64,000 bases of DNA from Candidatus Altimarinota bacterium. GTDB taxonomy: Bacteria; Patescibacteriota; Gracilibacteria; BD1-5; UBA2023. Below the pieces are notes generated by a model that saw only the letters and a list, made by a program, of their open reading frames with translations, was not told the origin of the DNA and did no database searches. This document shows positions 54,789 through 64,000 of this stretch, piece after piece. Where the stretch lies: assembly GCA_023230505.1 (NCBI GenBank), contig JALNXF010000006.1:18044-82043 (forward strand), in the 5' to 3' direction. Made by a program: the position numbers and the translations under genes. Each line of letters begins with the position of its first letter. The stretch's first letter is position 1.

Positions 54789-55298
54789 ATGGTAAATATA
54801 AATATTCCACAAAAAAATTGATATGAATTTATAAGAGAAACTCTTTGATGATTTTATCATTTAGACAAATGTTTTTCTCGAGATATTAAATTTATAGAAG
54901 ATTGAGGAATTGAGGTGTTTTTTGAATTTACCCAATATAAAAAAGTAATTTCTCCTCTGCTACATGTATCTGGTAATCTTATTCATGAAGCTGTAATGGA
55001 ATGAGTTTATTTAGCTATTAGATATGCAATAATTAAGGGTAATGTAGATATTTGATTTACAGATAAAGATTTTCTTAATTCCAGAACTGTCGCGCTTTGG
55101 CGAGAAGTAAATCTTAAATTTAAAAAAGAAGTTTATCAAAATACAAGAGTATCATTAATTTTTCATTTAAAAAATACTAAAAATCTTCGCACTCAATTTT
55201 CAACAGCTACTATTCAATTTTCTTGATTTGTTGAATGAAATGCAAAAGCAGTATTGTCGTTAAGAGAAAAAGTAAAAGAGACTTTAGAATTAAATTAA
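54789..55298 (+). CDS. Hypothetical protein, possible hot-dog-fold thioesterase
   Basis: A 169-aa protein that begins 5 bases after the asparaginase-like stop. The central HVSGNLIHEAVMEGVYLAIRYAIIKG helix followed by beta strands (WREVNLKFKKEVYQNTRVSLIF, TATIQFSGFVEGNAKAVLS) is suggestive of a hot-dog thioesterase or dehydratase. There is no clear catalytic motif, so the function is uncertain. Confidence 0.5.
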
Positions 55299-55315
55299 TA
55301 TTATCGTAACTATTT

Positions 55316-55723
55316 ATGGAAAAAATTTTATTTACAAAATCTATTCTAAAAGGAAGACTACCAAATGAAAATAAACTAATTTCTGTAATGTCTAGGCATA
55401 CTTTAGAAGATGGAATTACGCTAGATGAAAGAATTATAGAAGGAGTTAGTTTTGATGAGTGGAAGGTAGAATTTGCGCCTCCTGCCAAATTAGTTTGAGC
55501 TTATTATAGAAAAGAAATATCTTGGGAAGAATATGAGAAAAGATATTTGGAATTTTTACGAAGTAAAGAGATAATTGATAAAGTTATATCTTTTGCAAAA
55601 AGATGTGTAGAGGAAATAATTACTCTCGAGTGTATTGAAGATACGGCCGAAAAATGTCATCGTCGTATACTTGCTGAAGAATTACAAAGGTATCAAAGTG
55701 ATTTGAAAATTGTTCATTTATAA
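55316..55723 (+). CDS. DUF488-family protein
   Basis: A 135-aa protein whose last 40 residues, VEEIITLECIEDTAEKCHRRILAEELQRY, fit the DUF488 pattern (Cys and His residues in LECIED and CHR). The family is small and of unknown function. It follows the hot-dog-like gene by 17 bases and precedes an MFS transporter. Confidence 0.75.
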
Positions 55724-55738
55724 TTTAATAAAAAACTT

Positions 55739-56857
55739 ATGTTAACAAATAAAACTGAAGAAATGACTGCGCTAAAGCGTTTTAATTTTTCTGTGTTTCT
55801 GCATTTTATAGGAAGATTGCTATATAGAACTTTTGTTCCAATTATTCTTTTAAAGAACTGATATTCTATAGATCAAGTTTTTATTTATTTAATTGGCTAC
55901 TCCTTAGTAACCGTTCTTTTTTCAATACTTTCTATTAAATTTTTATCTAAAAAAAGGGTTTTATTATTTTATATTTTAGCAATTTTATCAGAAATTCTCT
56001 TAATTATATTATTAATTCCTGAAAAAATAAATTACTTAATATTTTGATTAATAATTTTAGCCGAGTGAATTTATTATTCATATTATTATATCTCATACAA
56101 TTCTATTGTAGCTCATTATACCTCAAAAGAAAAGACATCAAAAAATCTATGAAATCTCGGAATAGCTTCAGGATTTGCAAATATTTTTACACCAATAGTT
56201 GGGGCATTATTATTAATGATAAGTAAAAATTTATTTTCTGTTGTTGCAGTGGTATTTCTGGTATTTTCTGTAATTCCACTTCTAAAAATAATAAACAAAG
56301 ATATTAATTGAGCACATTTACCAAAAATTAAAATTAAAGATATTAGATATGAACTATTTTCTTGTGGAATTAGGTCTTGAATTGAATTTTGAGCTTTTAT
56401 ATTATGGCCAATTTTTGTATATATTTCTGGCTTTTCTCTAATATATGTTGGGATTATTCCTGCGATTGAAGCACTCACAAATATAATATTATTACACACT
56501 ATAAAAAATAAAATCATTTCAAATAAATTTAGAACAATTTCAAAAATTACATGAATTTTTTGAATTATATTTATCTCGATTTATAGATTTTTCTTCCCTG
56601 AACAAATGATTTTCACAAACTTTTTGACGGCATTATTTTTTACAATATTTTCATTAAGCATCAATGCTGATTATTTCGAAAAAATCAAAAATTACCAAAC
56701 CTACTATTCATCAATGCTTTTAGAATCAGTTTGACTTTGATCTTGGGCTCTTGTTGCTACAATAACTTTTTTTATTGGACTCAAATATGGAATTCTAATT
56801 CCTGTAGTTTTAGCTACTATTTGGTTAATATTTAGTTTTAAAGAAATTAAAAAATAA
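55739..56857 (+). CDS. MFS-type transporter
   Basis: A 372-aa protein with about 12 hydrophobic segments. Helices 1-3 begin KRFNFSVFLHFIGRLLYRTFVPIILL, and YNSIVAHYTSKEKTSKNLGNLGIASG resembles the MFS helix 4/5 region. The family is less clear than the TetA-like copy at 19296. Substrate unknown. Ends 104 bases before the CoaD-CoaE gene. Confidence 0.75.
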
Positions 56858-56908
56858 TTACACTTTCTCAAAAAAATTTGCTTTTTATTTAAAATTTATA
56901 TAATAAAA

Positions 56909-56938
56909 TTGTCAATTATAATTATAATGGCTTATAAT
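56909..56938 (+). promoter_or_regulatory. Candidate promoter of the CoaD-CoaE fusion
   Basis: TTGTCA and TATAAT, 18 bases apart, 24 bases before the ATG. Confidence 0.5.
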
Positions 56939-56961
56939 TCAAATATTTTATCTATAAATTT

Positions 56962-58743
56962 ATGAAAAAAGTAATATATCCGGGATCATTTGATCCATTT
57001 ACAAAGTGACATAAAGATTTACTTGAGAGAACTTGAGAAAAATTTTCTCATGTAATTGTATGAGTGGGTCAAAATCCAGACAAAAAATATATGTTCTCAA
57101 TCCCAGAAAAGGTTGAAATGATTAAATGAGCCACAAAAAAATGATTAAATGAAAACTTAAATGTTGAGGTAATTCCATTTTCAGGACTTTTAGTTGATTT
57201 TGCTTTTGAAAAATGAGTAAATACAATTGTGAGATGAATTAGATGAGCTTGAGACTTAGAGTGAGAAAGTTTATTGCATTGGGTTTGAGAGAGCCAAAAA
57301 TTATGAATAGATACTGTATTTTTATTAGCAAAACAAGATCAAACTCATGTAAGCAGTAGTACAACTAAAGCTATTTTAAAAGAACAATGACTTATTCAAG
57401 ATTATGTAACTCTAAATGTAAAACATTTTCTAGAAACTAGAATGATGTGACAGTATTTAGTGTGATTAACTTGAACTATTTGAGCCGGAAAATCATATAT
57501 TACAGATAGTTTTGTGGCATTATGACTTGAACAAAATATCCCCGTTTATAATATAGATTTAGATAAAATATGACATCGGATATTAGAAACTGCAACAGAT
57601 GAATGATATGTCAGAGTAAGACAAGAATTAATTAGTGCTTTTTGAGATAAAATAAAGAAAGAAGATGGTTTTATCGATAGGAAAGCTTTATGAGAAATTG
57701 TATTTAATAATAACGAAAAAAGAAAGAAATTAGATGAAATTTTATATACTCCTATAATACTCAAAATCAGAAAAGAAATGGTTTGAAAAAAATGAATTAT
57801 TTTATTAAATTGAGCACTTCTAGCCGAAGCTGGGATTACAGATTTAACAAATAATAATGTAGTGCTAATTTGAGTAGATAAACAAGTCCAACAAACAAGA
57901 TTAAGCTGAAGATGACATAATTCTAAACAAATAGAAACAAGAATAAATAGCCAATTTTCTACTTCTAAAAAAAGAGAAGTTCTATGACAAAAAATAGAAA
58001 AAACATGATACTGAAATGCTATAGAATTTGAAAATAATTGAAATAATAGTACTCAAATTAAAAAAATCTTTAATCAAATGTTGTCTTCCGTAGATGTTTT
58101 CTGAGAATTAAGAATAAAATCAGTTTTAGCTAAATTGGGAATGGAAGATAAATGGCTTGAAATTTACTGAAAAATTAAACCAATGTATGATAATCCTGAT
58201 AGATTATATCACAACTGGTTCCATGTTGTGGCTTGTTTAAATGAGCTTTATGAAGTAAAAGAATATCTATTTAATGAAGAATTTATACCGCTAGTTTTTG
58301 CTATTATTTTTCATGATGCTGTATATAATTCGAGTGCAAAAAAATGAGAAAATGAAAATAATAGCGCTCTTCTAGCCGAAAAAATCTTAAAAGATTTAAA
58401 TATAGAACAAGATATTATAGATAGAACTAAAGAATTAATAAAATTGACTGCTTCTCATACCATAGATTCAAATGAAATTTCAGAAAAATATATGATGATA
58501 GATTTTGATTTATCTATTTTATGACAAGATTGGGATAAATATTATCAATATTCGAAATCAATAAGATGAGAATATTCAATCTATTCTGAAAAAGATTATA
58601 CAGCCTGAAGATTATCTTTCTTGAAATGAATGCTCTCAAGACAAATTTTCCAAACTCCATATTTCCAAGAAAAATACGAAAAGCAAGCCAAACTAAATAT
58701 AGAAAAAGAAATAACTTTATTAGAAAATAGCCAAAAATGATAA
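56962..58743 (+). CDS. CoaD-CoaE-HD fusion (phosphopantetheine adenylyltransferase, dephospho-CoA kinase, HD hydrolase)
   Basis: A 593-aa protein in one frame, joining three domains. Residues 1-160 are CoaD: YPGSFDPFTKGH at the start, RGIRGAGDLEGE and the HVSSSTTK loop. Residues about 165-370 are CoaE: GLTGTIGAGKSYIT with the P-loop Lys177, NIDLDKIGHRIL, and the LID-like RLSGRGHNSKQIETRI. Residues about 410-590 are an HD phosphohydrolase of COG4339 type: YHNWFHVV near residue 416 and FHDAVYN near residue 450. CoaD and CoaE are the last two CoA biosynthesis steps; such a fusion is the plan of animal COASY but is rare in bacteria. The HD domain could control CoA or nucleotide pools. Several P-loop Gly are UGA. 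Confidence 0.9.
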
Positions 58744-59057
58744 CCCCCATTCACATCGCATTTGATTTAGGAATTTTCTTTATTCTCAAGGAAACTGGAT
58801 TAGTTACTACAAATAATCTAGATTTGATTTTTCTTGTTTCAGTTCAACTAATTGACCTAGACCACCTTTTCTCAAGACCAATTTATCATCCAAGAAGAAA
58901 CTGATTTAAAACCCATTTTCTGCACAAAAATTGGTTAAGTATAATTATTATCTCTCTAGCATTTACACTATATAGACCGCTTTTATTTCTCTGAATTGGA
59001 CTAATTTCTCATATCTTTCTAGATTATATTTATTTGAAGATATATAAGATAAAGTAA
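58737..59057 (+). CDS. Small membrane protein of YdjM/DUF457 metal-dependent hydrolase type
   Basis: A 106-aa protein starting inside the end of the CoaD-CoaE gene, with three hydrophobic segments and the pattern DLDHLFSRPIYHPRRN, later HFLHKNW and ISHIFLDYIYL. His/Asp-rich sites of that type are characteristic of membrane-bound metal-dependent hydrolases (YdjM/DUF457). It is much shorter than usual for that family. Ends at a terminator. Confidence 0.6.
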
Positions 59058-59063
59058 TCATAC

Positions 59064-59094
59064 AAAAAAATAACTCCTTCGGAGTTATTTTTTT
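59064..59094. terminator. Intrinsic terminator
   Basis: AAAATAACTCC/GGAGTTATTTT stem with a TTC loop, flanked by A and T runs; ends the CoaD-CoaE operon and, in the opposite direction, the tRNA-Arg gene. Confidence 0.85.
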
Positions 59095-59105
59095 CAATTC
59101 AAATT

Positions 59106-59180
59106 TGGTACCCTCAACACGAATTGAACGTGTGTCTAAGCCTTAGGAGTGCCTTGTTCTATCCACTGAACTATGAGGGC
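59106..59180 (-). tRNA. tRNA-Arg (anticodon CCU)
   Basis: 75 bases fold as a cloverleaf with encoded CCA. Acceptor stem GCCCTCA/TGAGGGT (7 bp, one G-U), D arm GTTC/GAAC, anticodon loop CTCCTAA with anticodon CCU, T arm ACACG/CGTGT with TTCAATT loop, discriminator A. The anticodon stem is imperfect: G28-U42 and A31-G39. Confidence 0.93.
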
Positions 59181-59189
59181 TAAAATAGA

Positions 59190-60650
59190 TTATCTAAAAA
59201 TTACTGTCATAATTGTCTTCACGAGTATCTTAAAATCAAGAAGTAAACTCCGGTTCTCAATATAGTAAATATCAAGATTTACTTCATCATCAAAATCATT
59301 GTTCTCCCTTCAATTCACTTGAGCCATTCCGGTAATTCAGGGTTTTATTGTAAGAACTCTTTTTTGATATTCTTTGTAGAGTTTTACCTCTCTTGGTTGA
59401 TGAGGCCTAGGTCAGACAAGACTCATATTTCAAACAAGTACATTAAATAACTGTGGGAGTTCATCTATTGAAAATCTCTCAATTATGGCTCAAATTCTTG
59501 TTTTTCTTGGGTCATTTTCTATTTTATAGAGAGGTCCGGTTCTGGTGCTTTTTTCTTTTATTAGTTGCTTCTCATATTCTAGCGCTTCATCTTCGCTATG
59601 GTCAACTCCGTAAGAATCTTTAATACAATATTCCCGCTTCATATAGCGGAATTTATATAAATTGAAAAAACTTTGGTTTTTTCAGACTCTTTTATTTTTG
59701 TAAATTGCGGGTCAAGATGGATCTTCAAGTTTGATTAGAAGTCAAATAATTATAAAAAATGGAGATAAAAAAATTAGAGAAATAAAACTTACAATTATAT
59801 CAAAAATCCTTTTAATTATCCTTCACCAAGGAGAAAGTCAGATACTTTTTATTTCTGTAATTGGTATTTTTCCAAGAAAAGAAACCTCTGTATTGTTTTT
59901 AATTAAATCAAAAGAATTTGAAAGATATTTATATTTCACTCAATAAATTCTAGAATATTCAAAAATTTCTTCTAAATCAAGTGAACTATAATCTGAATTT
60001 ATTAGAATTATTTCATCAATTTCTCATTTTTTTATAAGCTTTTTTAGCTCCTTAATATCTCATAAATAAGCCAAATTCACATCTTCTATTTTACTAAAAT
60101 TAATATATCCAAGGACGTCATAATAAAAGGTTTTTTTGAATTCAAGAATTATTTCGTTATTCTCTGATTTCATGATTAAAATAATTCTATTTTTAGAGAA
60201 AGCTCAAGATCTAATTAATTTCTTTATAAGTAAATCAAGCAAAAATCTCTCGAAAATTATCGCAAAAAATGCTATTATTAAAGCAAAAAATATAATAAGC
60301 CTTGGAATTTCTGTGGTATATAAATAACCAAGAGCTAGATACAAAATGGCTACATAAAACAAGAACCATATAAAAAAACTTCTTGCAATATCAAAAAATT
60401 CCTTCACTTTAGAGTTTGAAATTTTGATTTTATATAGTCCCGAAAAAATAAAAATAAGTGAAAATAAAATACTTCCTAAAATAGCAAAATTAGTCAATTC
60501 TCCTGTAGCTATCGTCTTAATCGGAAGGTGAACTCCTGGAATTAAATCTGTCACAAGACGAATAGATCTGGCCATAAAAAATGCAAAAAACACCACAAAA
60601 AACTCCAAAGGAAGTCTAAGTGCTCAAAATGTTATTTCGTATTTTTTCAT
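59190..60650 (-). CDS. Undecaprenyl-phosphate sugar phosphotransferase (WbaP/WcaJ type)
   Basis: Initiates polysaccharide or glycolipid synthesis by transferring a sugar phosphate onto a polyprenyl carrier. The 486-aa product has four to five N-terminal membrane segments (CoA-binding/hydrolase-like region next), then a transmembrane helix IIKRIFDIIVSFISLIFLSP and the catalytic bacterial sugar transferase domain: KNKRVGKN, FNLYKFRYM, IGAIIERFSIDELPQLFNVL and SLVGPRPHQP. It lies next to tRNA-Arg, no other glycosyltransferases are in the window. Confidence 0.9.
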
Positions 60651-60769
60651 TTTAAATTTATTTAACTCATATTTTAAGTATATAAATTATTTGATAAAAA
60701 CAAGTGTAAATAATAAATTTTGATTTTAAGAGTTTTTGGATATTATATATGCAATAATTTATTTTAAAT

Positions 60770-61288
60770 ATGCAAAACAACAAATTACTTTTTCTATTAA
60801 TTCTAGTTTGATTTCTAATTTTATATCATGCCTTTGTTTTGATTAAAATCAGGAAACAAGGTAAAATTATAAAAAATGAGGAAAATGAGATTATTAGCTT
60901 ATTTTTTTCTAAAGTAAACAAACTTCCAGCTTTTATTGAAATAATGAAAAAATATGTGAATTATCCTGATGTATTTGAGGAATTAATTCATCTACACAAG
61001 CTTTGAATTATTTACAATATCTCAAGTATTTATGATTTACTTTCGCTAAATTCTAGAATTAATAAGGAATTTATATTTTTAATGAAGCTATCAGCTAAAA
61101 TTCAAGATATTCACAAAGATTGAAATTTTTTGTATATCAAAAATTATATTTCTTTCTACGAAAAAGGTATAGAAAAAGAAATTTCTGAGATAAGCTCTAA
61201 AATTGAAAATTATAATAAACTCCTAAAAATCAAAAATTACCTTCTTATTTGACTTCTATTCCCATTTTCTGAGAAGATTGAGTTATAA
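60770..61288 (+). CDS. LemA-family-like protein
   Basis: A 172-aa protein with one N-terminal transmembrane helix (residues about 5-25) and a helical remainder. The C-terminal stretch IENYNKLLKIKNYLLIGLLFPFSEK and NLYIKNYISF-type segment resemble the LemA family, and KVNKLPAFIEIMKKYVNYPDVFEELIHL matches its first helices. It is divergent and shorter than typical LemA. Its stop is adjacent to the der stop on the other strand. Confidence 0.65.
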
Positions 61289-62680
61289 TTATTTATCTCA
61301 CTTTGGAATAACTTTTTTTCATTTTTTGTAGATACTTTCTCTGGACTTTAACTCAATTATTATAGGAGTTCCCCAAAATCAGAAAAATTCTCTAATTTTA
61401 TTTTCAAGATATCTTTTGTAAGAAAAATGGAAATGCTCTTTATGATTTACAGAAATTAAAAATTTTGGCGGATTTACATCAACTTGACTTCAATAATATA
61501 TTTTTGGTTTATGAGATTTTTTATTTCAAGTTGGCGGATGCTTGTACATAACTTGCTCCAAGAAATTATTAAACACTCAAGTTTTTACCCTTTTTAATCT
61601 TTCATCTTTAATTTTAGCAGCGACATCTAGTATCTCGTCAACTCTTTTTCCATTTATTGCAGAAGTAAAAACAGGAGTAACATAAGACAAGAAATCAAAT
61701 TTTAATTTAAGATAACTCATATATTCTTTTTGAATTGTATCTTTATTTATTCCAGGTTTCCCGAGTACTTTATCCCATTTATTAACCACCAAAATTACTC
61801 ATTTACTTTCATCTACTGCTTTTTCTATAATATGTTGATCTCCTGATGTAATTCCATCAAATCAATCAATAATAAGAGCTACAATGTCAGATCTTACAAT
61901 TGCTTTCTCACTTCTTATAACACTCCAATCTTCTATATTTTTATATCAAATTCTTCAAGCTCTTCTAATTCAGGCTGTATCAATTAATATAAATCTTCTA
62001 TCTTGATGCTCAAAAATAGTATCAACTGAATCGCGTGTAGTTCCTGGCATATCTTTTACCATTACTCTATTTTCTCAAGTAATAGCATTAATTAAACTAG
62101 ATTTCCCCACATTTGGTCTTCCGATAAGAGCTAATTTTATATCAGTTTCACTATAATCAACTTCTTTTATATTCAGTCATTTTTCTTTTAATTTGGCTGC
62201 TACTTTATTTTTTAATTCAGTAAGTCATTGTTTTTGTGCCACACTCGTAAATACAATATCCTCAAATCAAAGAGAATAAAGTTCGTAAGCCTCATTTAGC
62301 TTATTTTGATTATCAGCTTTATTTCACACGATAATAACATCTTTTTCTAATTTTCTAATTTTCTTTACAATTTCTAAATCTAAATCAGTTATTTTATCAG
62401 CTTCCAACACAAATAATATTAAATTTGATTTATCAATTGAAGCATCTACTCTAGATCTTATATCTTGAAGAATTTCATCTTTTGTTCCGCTTGTAATACC
62501 TCCACTATCAGCAATTATATAGCTAATATTGTTTTCCTCATCATTAACTTGATATTCCAAAATATCTCTTGTAGTATTTTCGATATCAGAAACTATTGCA
62601 ATTTTATGCTTAGCTAACGAATTAAAAAGGCTTGATTTCCCCACATTTGGTCTTCCTATTATTGTAACTCTTCAGATCAT
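61289..62680 (-). CDS. der: GTPase Der (EngA), ribosome assembly
   Basis: Double-GTPase needed for 50S ribosome assembly. The 463-aa product has two G domains: [11 protein letters not shown] near residue 8, TTRDI and ADSGG, then a second [11 protein letters not shown] near residue 175 and TRDSVDT, DTAGIRR, NKWD (residues about 288-291). The KH-like C-terminal domain ends the protein. UGA gives Gly2 and several others. Starts at ATG 62680 after an AT-rich leader. Confidence 0.95.
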
Positions 62681-62764
62681 ATTTACATTTTAATTTAAAA
62701 AATTCTCACTCATTTAAGAATAAGTGAGCTCGATTATATGAATAATATGATTTTTTGCAAAAAG

Positions 62765-62808
62765 AAAAAATGTAAAGACGTTTTGGCAAAACATCTTTAC
62801 ATTTTTTT
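62765..62808. terminator. Bidirectional intrinsic terminator
   Basis: AAAATGTAAAGACGTTTTG with matching AAACATCTTTACATTTT (one mismatch), T runs on both sides, between der and the T4SS-pilin-like gene on the minus strand. Confidence 0.85.
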
Positions 62809-62828
62809 GAATTTAAATTATTATTTTA

Positions 62829-63188
62829 CTAATTTCAAGAACCTCCAGTAAGACCAAATATCATTTGTACAAATGAATTAGCTAAAAATATAACTAAAAT
62901 TCAAATTGCAGCTTGAATAAGAATAGTTTTTCCTTTTTTCACATTATCATCTTTTCATCCGGCTGTAAGAATTAAAAATCATCCGTATATAGCATAAATA
63001 ACTGCTATAACTCAAATAAATTTTAATGCATTTGTTAAAAGAGTTTGAACAGCATTAGGCGCAGATTCTTCTGTTCACTTTACTCCACCACTAATATTGT
63101 TTTTTCACATATCAATAGCAGCGTAAGTATCTTGAGCTAGTGCAACTAGTGCAATAGTTGAAAGTCAAACTTTCTTTATTAAGTTCAT
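62829..63188 (-). CDS. T4SS-pilin-like small membrane protein
   Basis: A 119-aa protein with a signal peptide (about residues 1-23) and two hydrophobic helices flanking a charged loop: IGVIAVIYAIYGGFLILTAGG, then KDDNVKKGK, then a second helix ending GILVIFLANSFV. The same arrangement appears at the N-terminus of the 1774-aa PKD protein. PF18895 (T4SS pilin) proteins of candidate-phylum bacteria look like this. The C-terminus is GLTGGSGN. No T4SS genes are in the window, so the role is inferred. Confidence 0.7.
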
Positions 63189-63282
63189 AAAATTATGATT
63201 AATTATAAAAAACAGGTCTATTATATATTTTTCAGAAAATAAATCAATAAAAAAAGAGTAGAAAATACTCTTTTTTTATTTA

Positions 63283-63501
63283 TTATCTTACTTTTGGGTC
63301 AATAACATATGGTAATAAAGCCATATATCTAGCCACTTTAATAGCTTGAGCTAATTTCTTTTGATTTTTTAAAGAAACTCCAGAATAGTATCTAGGAACT
63401 ATTTTATTAAACTTAGTTATATATTTTTTAAGTAGTTCAATATCTTTGTAATCTATTATCTTTATTCCAGCCTCATCTATTGGGCAAACTTTTTTTGACA
63501 T
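63283..63501 (-). CDS. rpsR: 30S ribosomal protein S18
   Basis: Small ribosomal protein binding the 16S platform. The 72-aa product contains the S18 core, [20 protein letters not shown], then [26 protein letters not shown]. No UGA codon occurs in it. It is followed upstream by ssb and, by the window edge, the probable rpsF, which is the classic S6-SSB-S18 order. Confidence 0.96.
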   Translation of the reverse strand: MSKKVCPIDEAGIKIIDYKDIELLKKYITKFNKIVPRYYSGVSLKNQKKLAQAIKVARYMALLPYVIDPKVR

Positions 63502-63528
63502 AATTTAGTTATGTTATGAATTAAAATA

Positions 63529-63930
63529 TTAAAATTTATCGTCTTCGTCTATAGTCTCGATATCATCTTCAACTAGATCCTCTCATCCTTCAAAATCTGA
63601 TTTTTTATTTAAGAAAATTAAATTAGATATAACAACTTCTGTTTTGTATGATCTAGTTTGGTCTTCTTTTTCAGTTATTTTTGTTTTTAATCTTCACTCT
63701 ACGTAAACTAATTTACCTTTTACAAGAGATTGTTCGCATCTATCAGCTAGAGCTCACCAAGCAACACAGCTTGTAAATTCAGCTTCATTTTTCATTTCGT
63801 CTTTAGCATTTTTAAAATATCTATTTGTAGCTATTGTAAATAATGCTACTTTTTTACCTGATTCAGTTGTTTTTATATATGGATCTTTTGTTACATTTCA
63901 AATTAAAATAACTTTGTTAACAGTTCTCAT
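63529..63930 (-). CDS. ssb: Single-stranded DNA-binding protein
   Basis: Homotetrameric SSB. The 133-aa product begins MRTVNKVILIGNVTKDPYIKTTESGK, followed by FTIATNRYFKN, and ends with an acidic tail (EDDIETIDEDDKF), though the last residues DDKF differ from the usual DDDIPF. The OB-fold aromatic positions are in place. UGA encodes a Gly in AWGALADRC. It lies between rpsF and rpsR. Confidence 0.95.
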
Positions 63931-63953
63931 AAAAATTATATTAAAGTAATAAA

Positions 63954-64000
63954 TTAATCTTCTAATTTAATAAAAATATGTCTCCAAATATCTTTTTTGA
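63954..64000 (-). CDS. rpsF: Probable 30S ribosomal protein S6, C-terminal end
   Basis: Fifteen codons ending in TAA, reading KKDIWRHIFIKLED. The position just upstream of ssb and rpsR is that of rpsF, and the closing strand IWRHIFIKL resembles the end of S6. The gene extends past the window edge, so the call rests on context. Confidence 0.5.
   Translation of the reverse strand, partial: KKDIWRHIFIKLED

Noticed and set aside
1..64000. CRISPR array, rRNA genes or an insertion sequence with transposase
   Set aside because: No regularly spaced repeats, rRNA-like sequence or transposase motif was found in the window.

Overview
The window is strongly AT-rich bacterial DNA that reads UGA as glycine (translation table 25), which is known from Absconditabacteria (SR1) and Gracilibacteria (BD1-5). 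The standard code breaks almost every gene at TGA. Reading TGA as Gly restores full-length proteins and puts Gly at invariant positions: the endonuclease III LPGIG hairpin, the Walker A motifs of UvrD-like and PilB/PilT ATPases, the prepilin cleavage site, and the ClpP and LspA signatures. I could not tell SR1 from BD1-5. Most start codons lie in AT-rich leaders without a clear Shine-Dalgarno motif.

Layout. 1-7.4 kb: P-loop kinase fragment, nth, miaB, an AAA/DUF4143 ATPase, a fibre-like protein with an S74 chaperone tail, a HIT protein, a solute-binding protein and an EamA-type transporter. 7.7-15.4 kb: two large PKD-type surface proteins in tandem (1774 and 774 aa). 15.7-21.8 kb: an RlmD-like methyltransferase carrying an in-frame DUF559 insertion, a coiled-coil protein, an MFS transporter and an RluA pseudouridine synthase. 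22.1-25.5 kb: a class III ribonucleotide reductase whose glycyl-radical domain is a separate ORF, plus nrdG. 25.5-30 kb and 36.8-45.7 kb: type IV pilus machinery (two PilB, two PilC, PilT, two prepilins, two PilN/PilO-position proteins and a SpoIIE-type phosphatase inside the pilB-pilC operon). 30-36.8 kb: ileS, a PemK-like toxin, a structured RNA, an EamA transporter, a nucleoside kinase-like protein, MazG-like and NYN proteins. 44.3-44.7 kb: a RelE-type toxin-antitoxin pair. 45.7-49.3 kb: clpP, lspA, a membrane protein, AMMECR1, lgt and rhomboid. 49.3-55.7 kb: a UvrD/RecB-nuclease helicase, DinD, an HD hydrolase, a half-length asparaginase and small proteins. 55.7-64 kb: MFS, a CoaD-CoaE-HD fusion, tRNA-Arg, a sugar transferase, LemA-like, der, a T4SS-pilin-like gene, rpsR, ssb and the probable end of rpsF.

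The genes suit a small, probably fermentative, surface-attached or host-associated cell: pili, PKD adhesins, fibres, lipoprotein processing, anaerobic nucleotide reduction and salvage, and few biosynthetic genes. The most unusual observations are (1) a family of GC-rich palindromic elements inserted in frame in miaB, ileS and rlmD-like, two of which flank an in-frame DUF559 nuclease domain inside the methyltransferase; (2) the split NrdD; and (3) the CoaD-CoaE-HD fusion.
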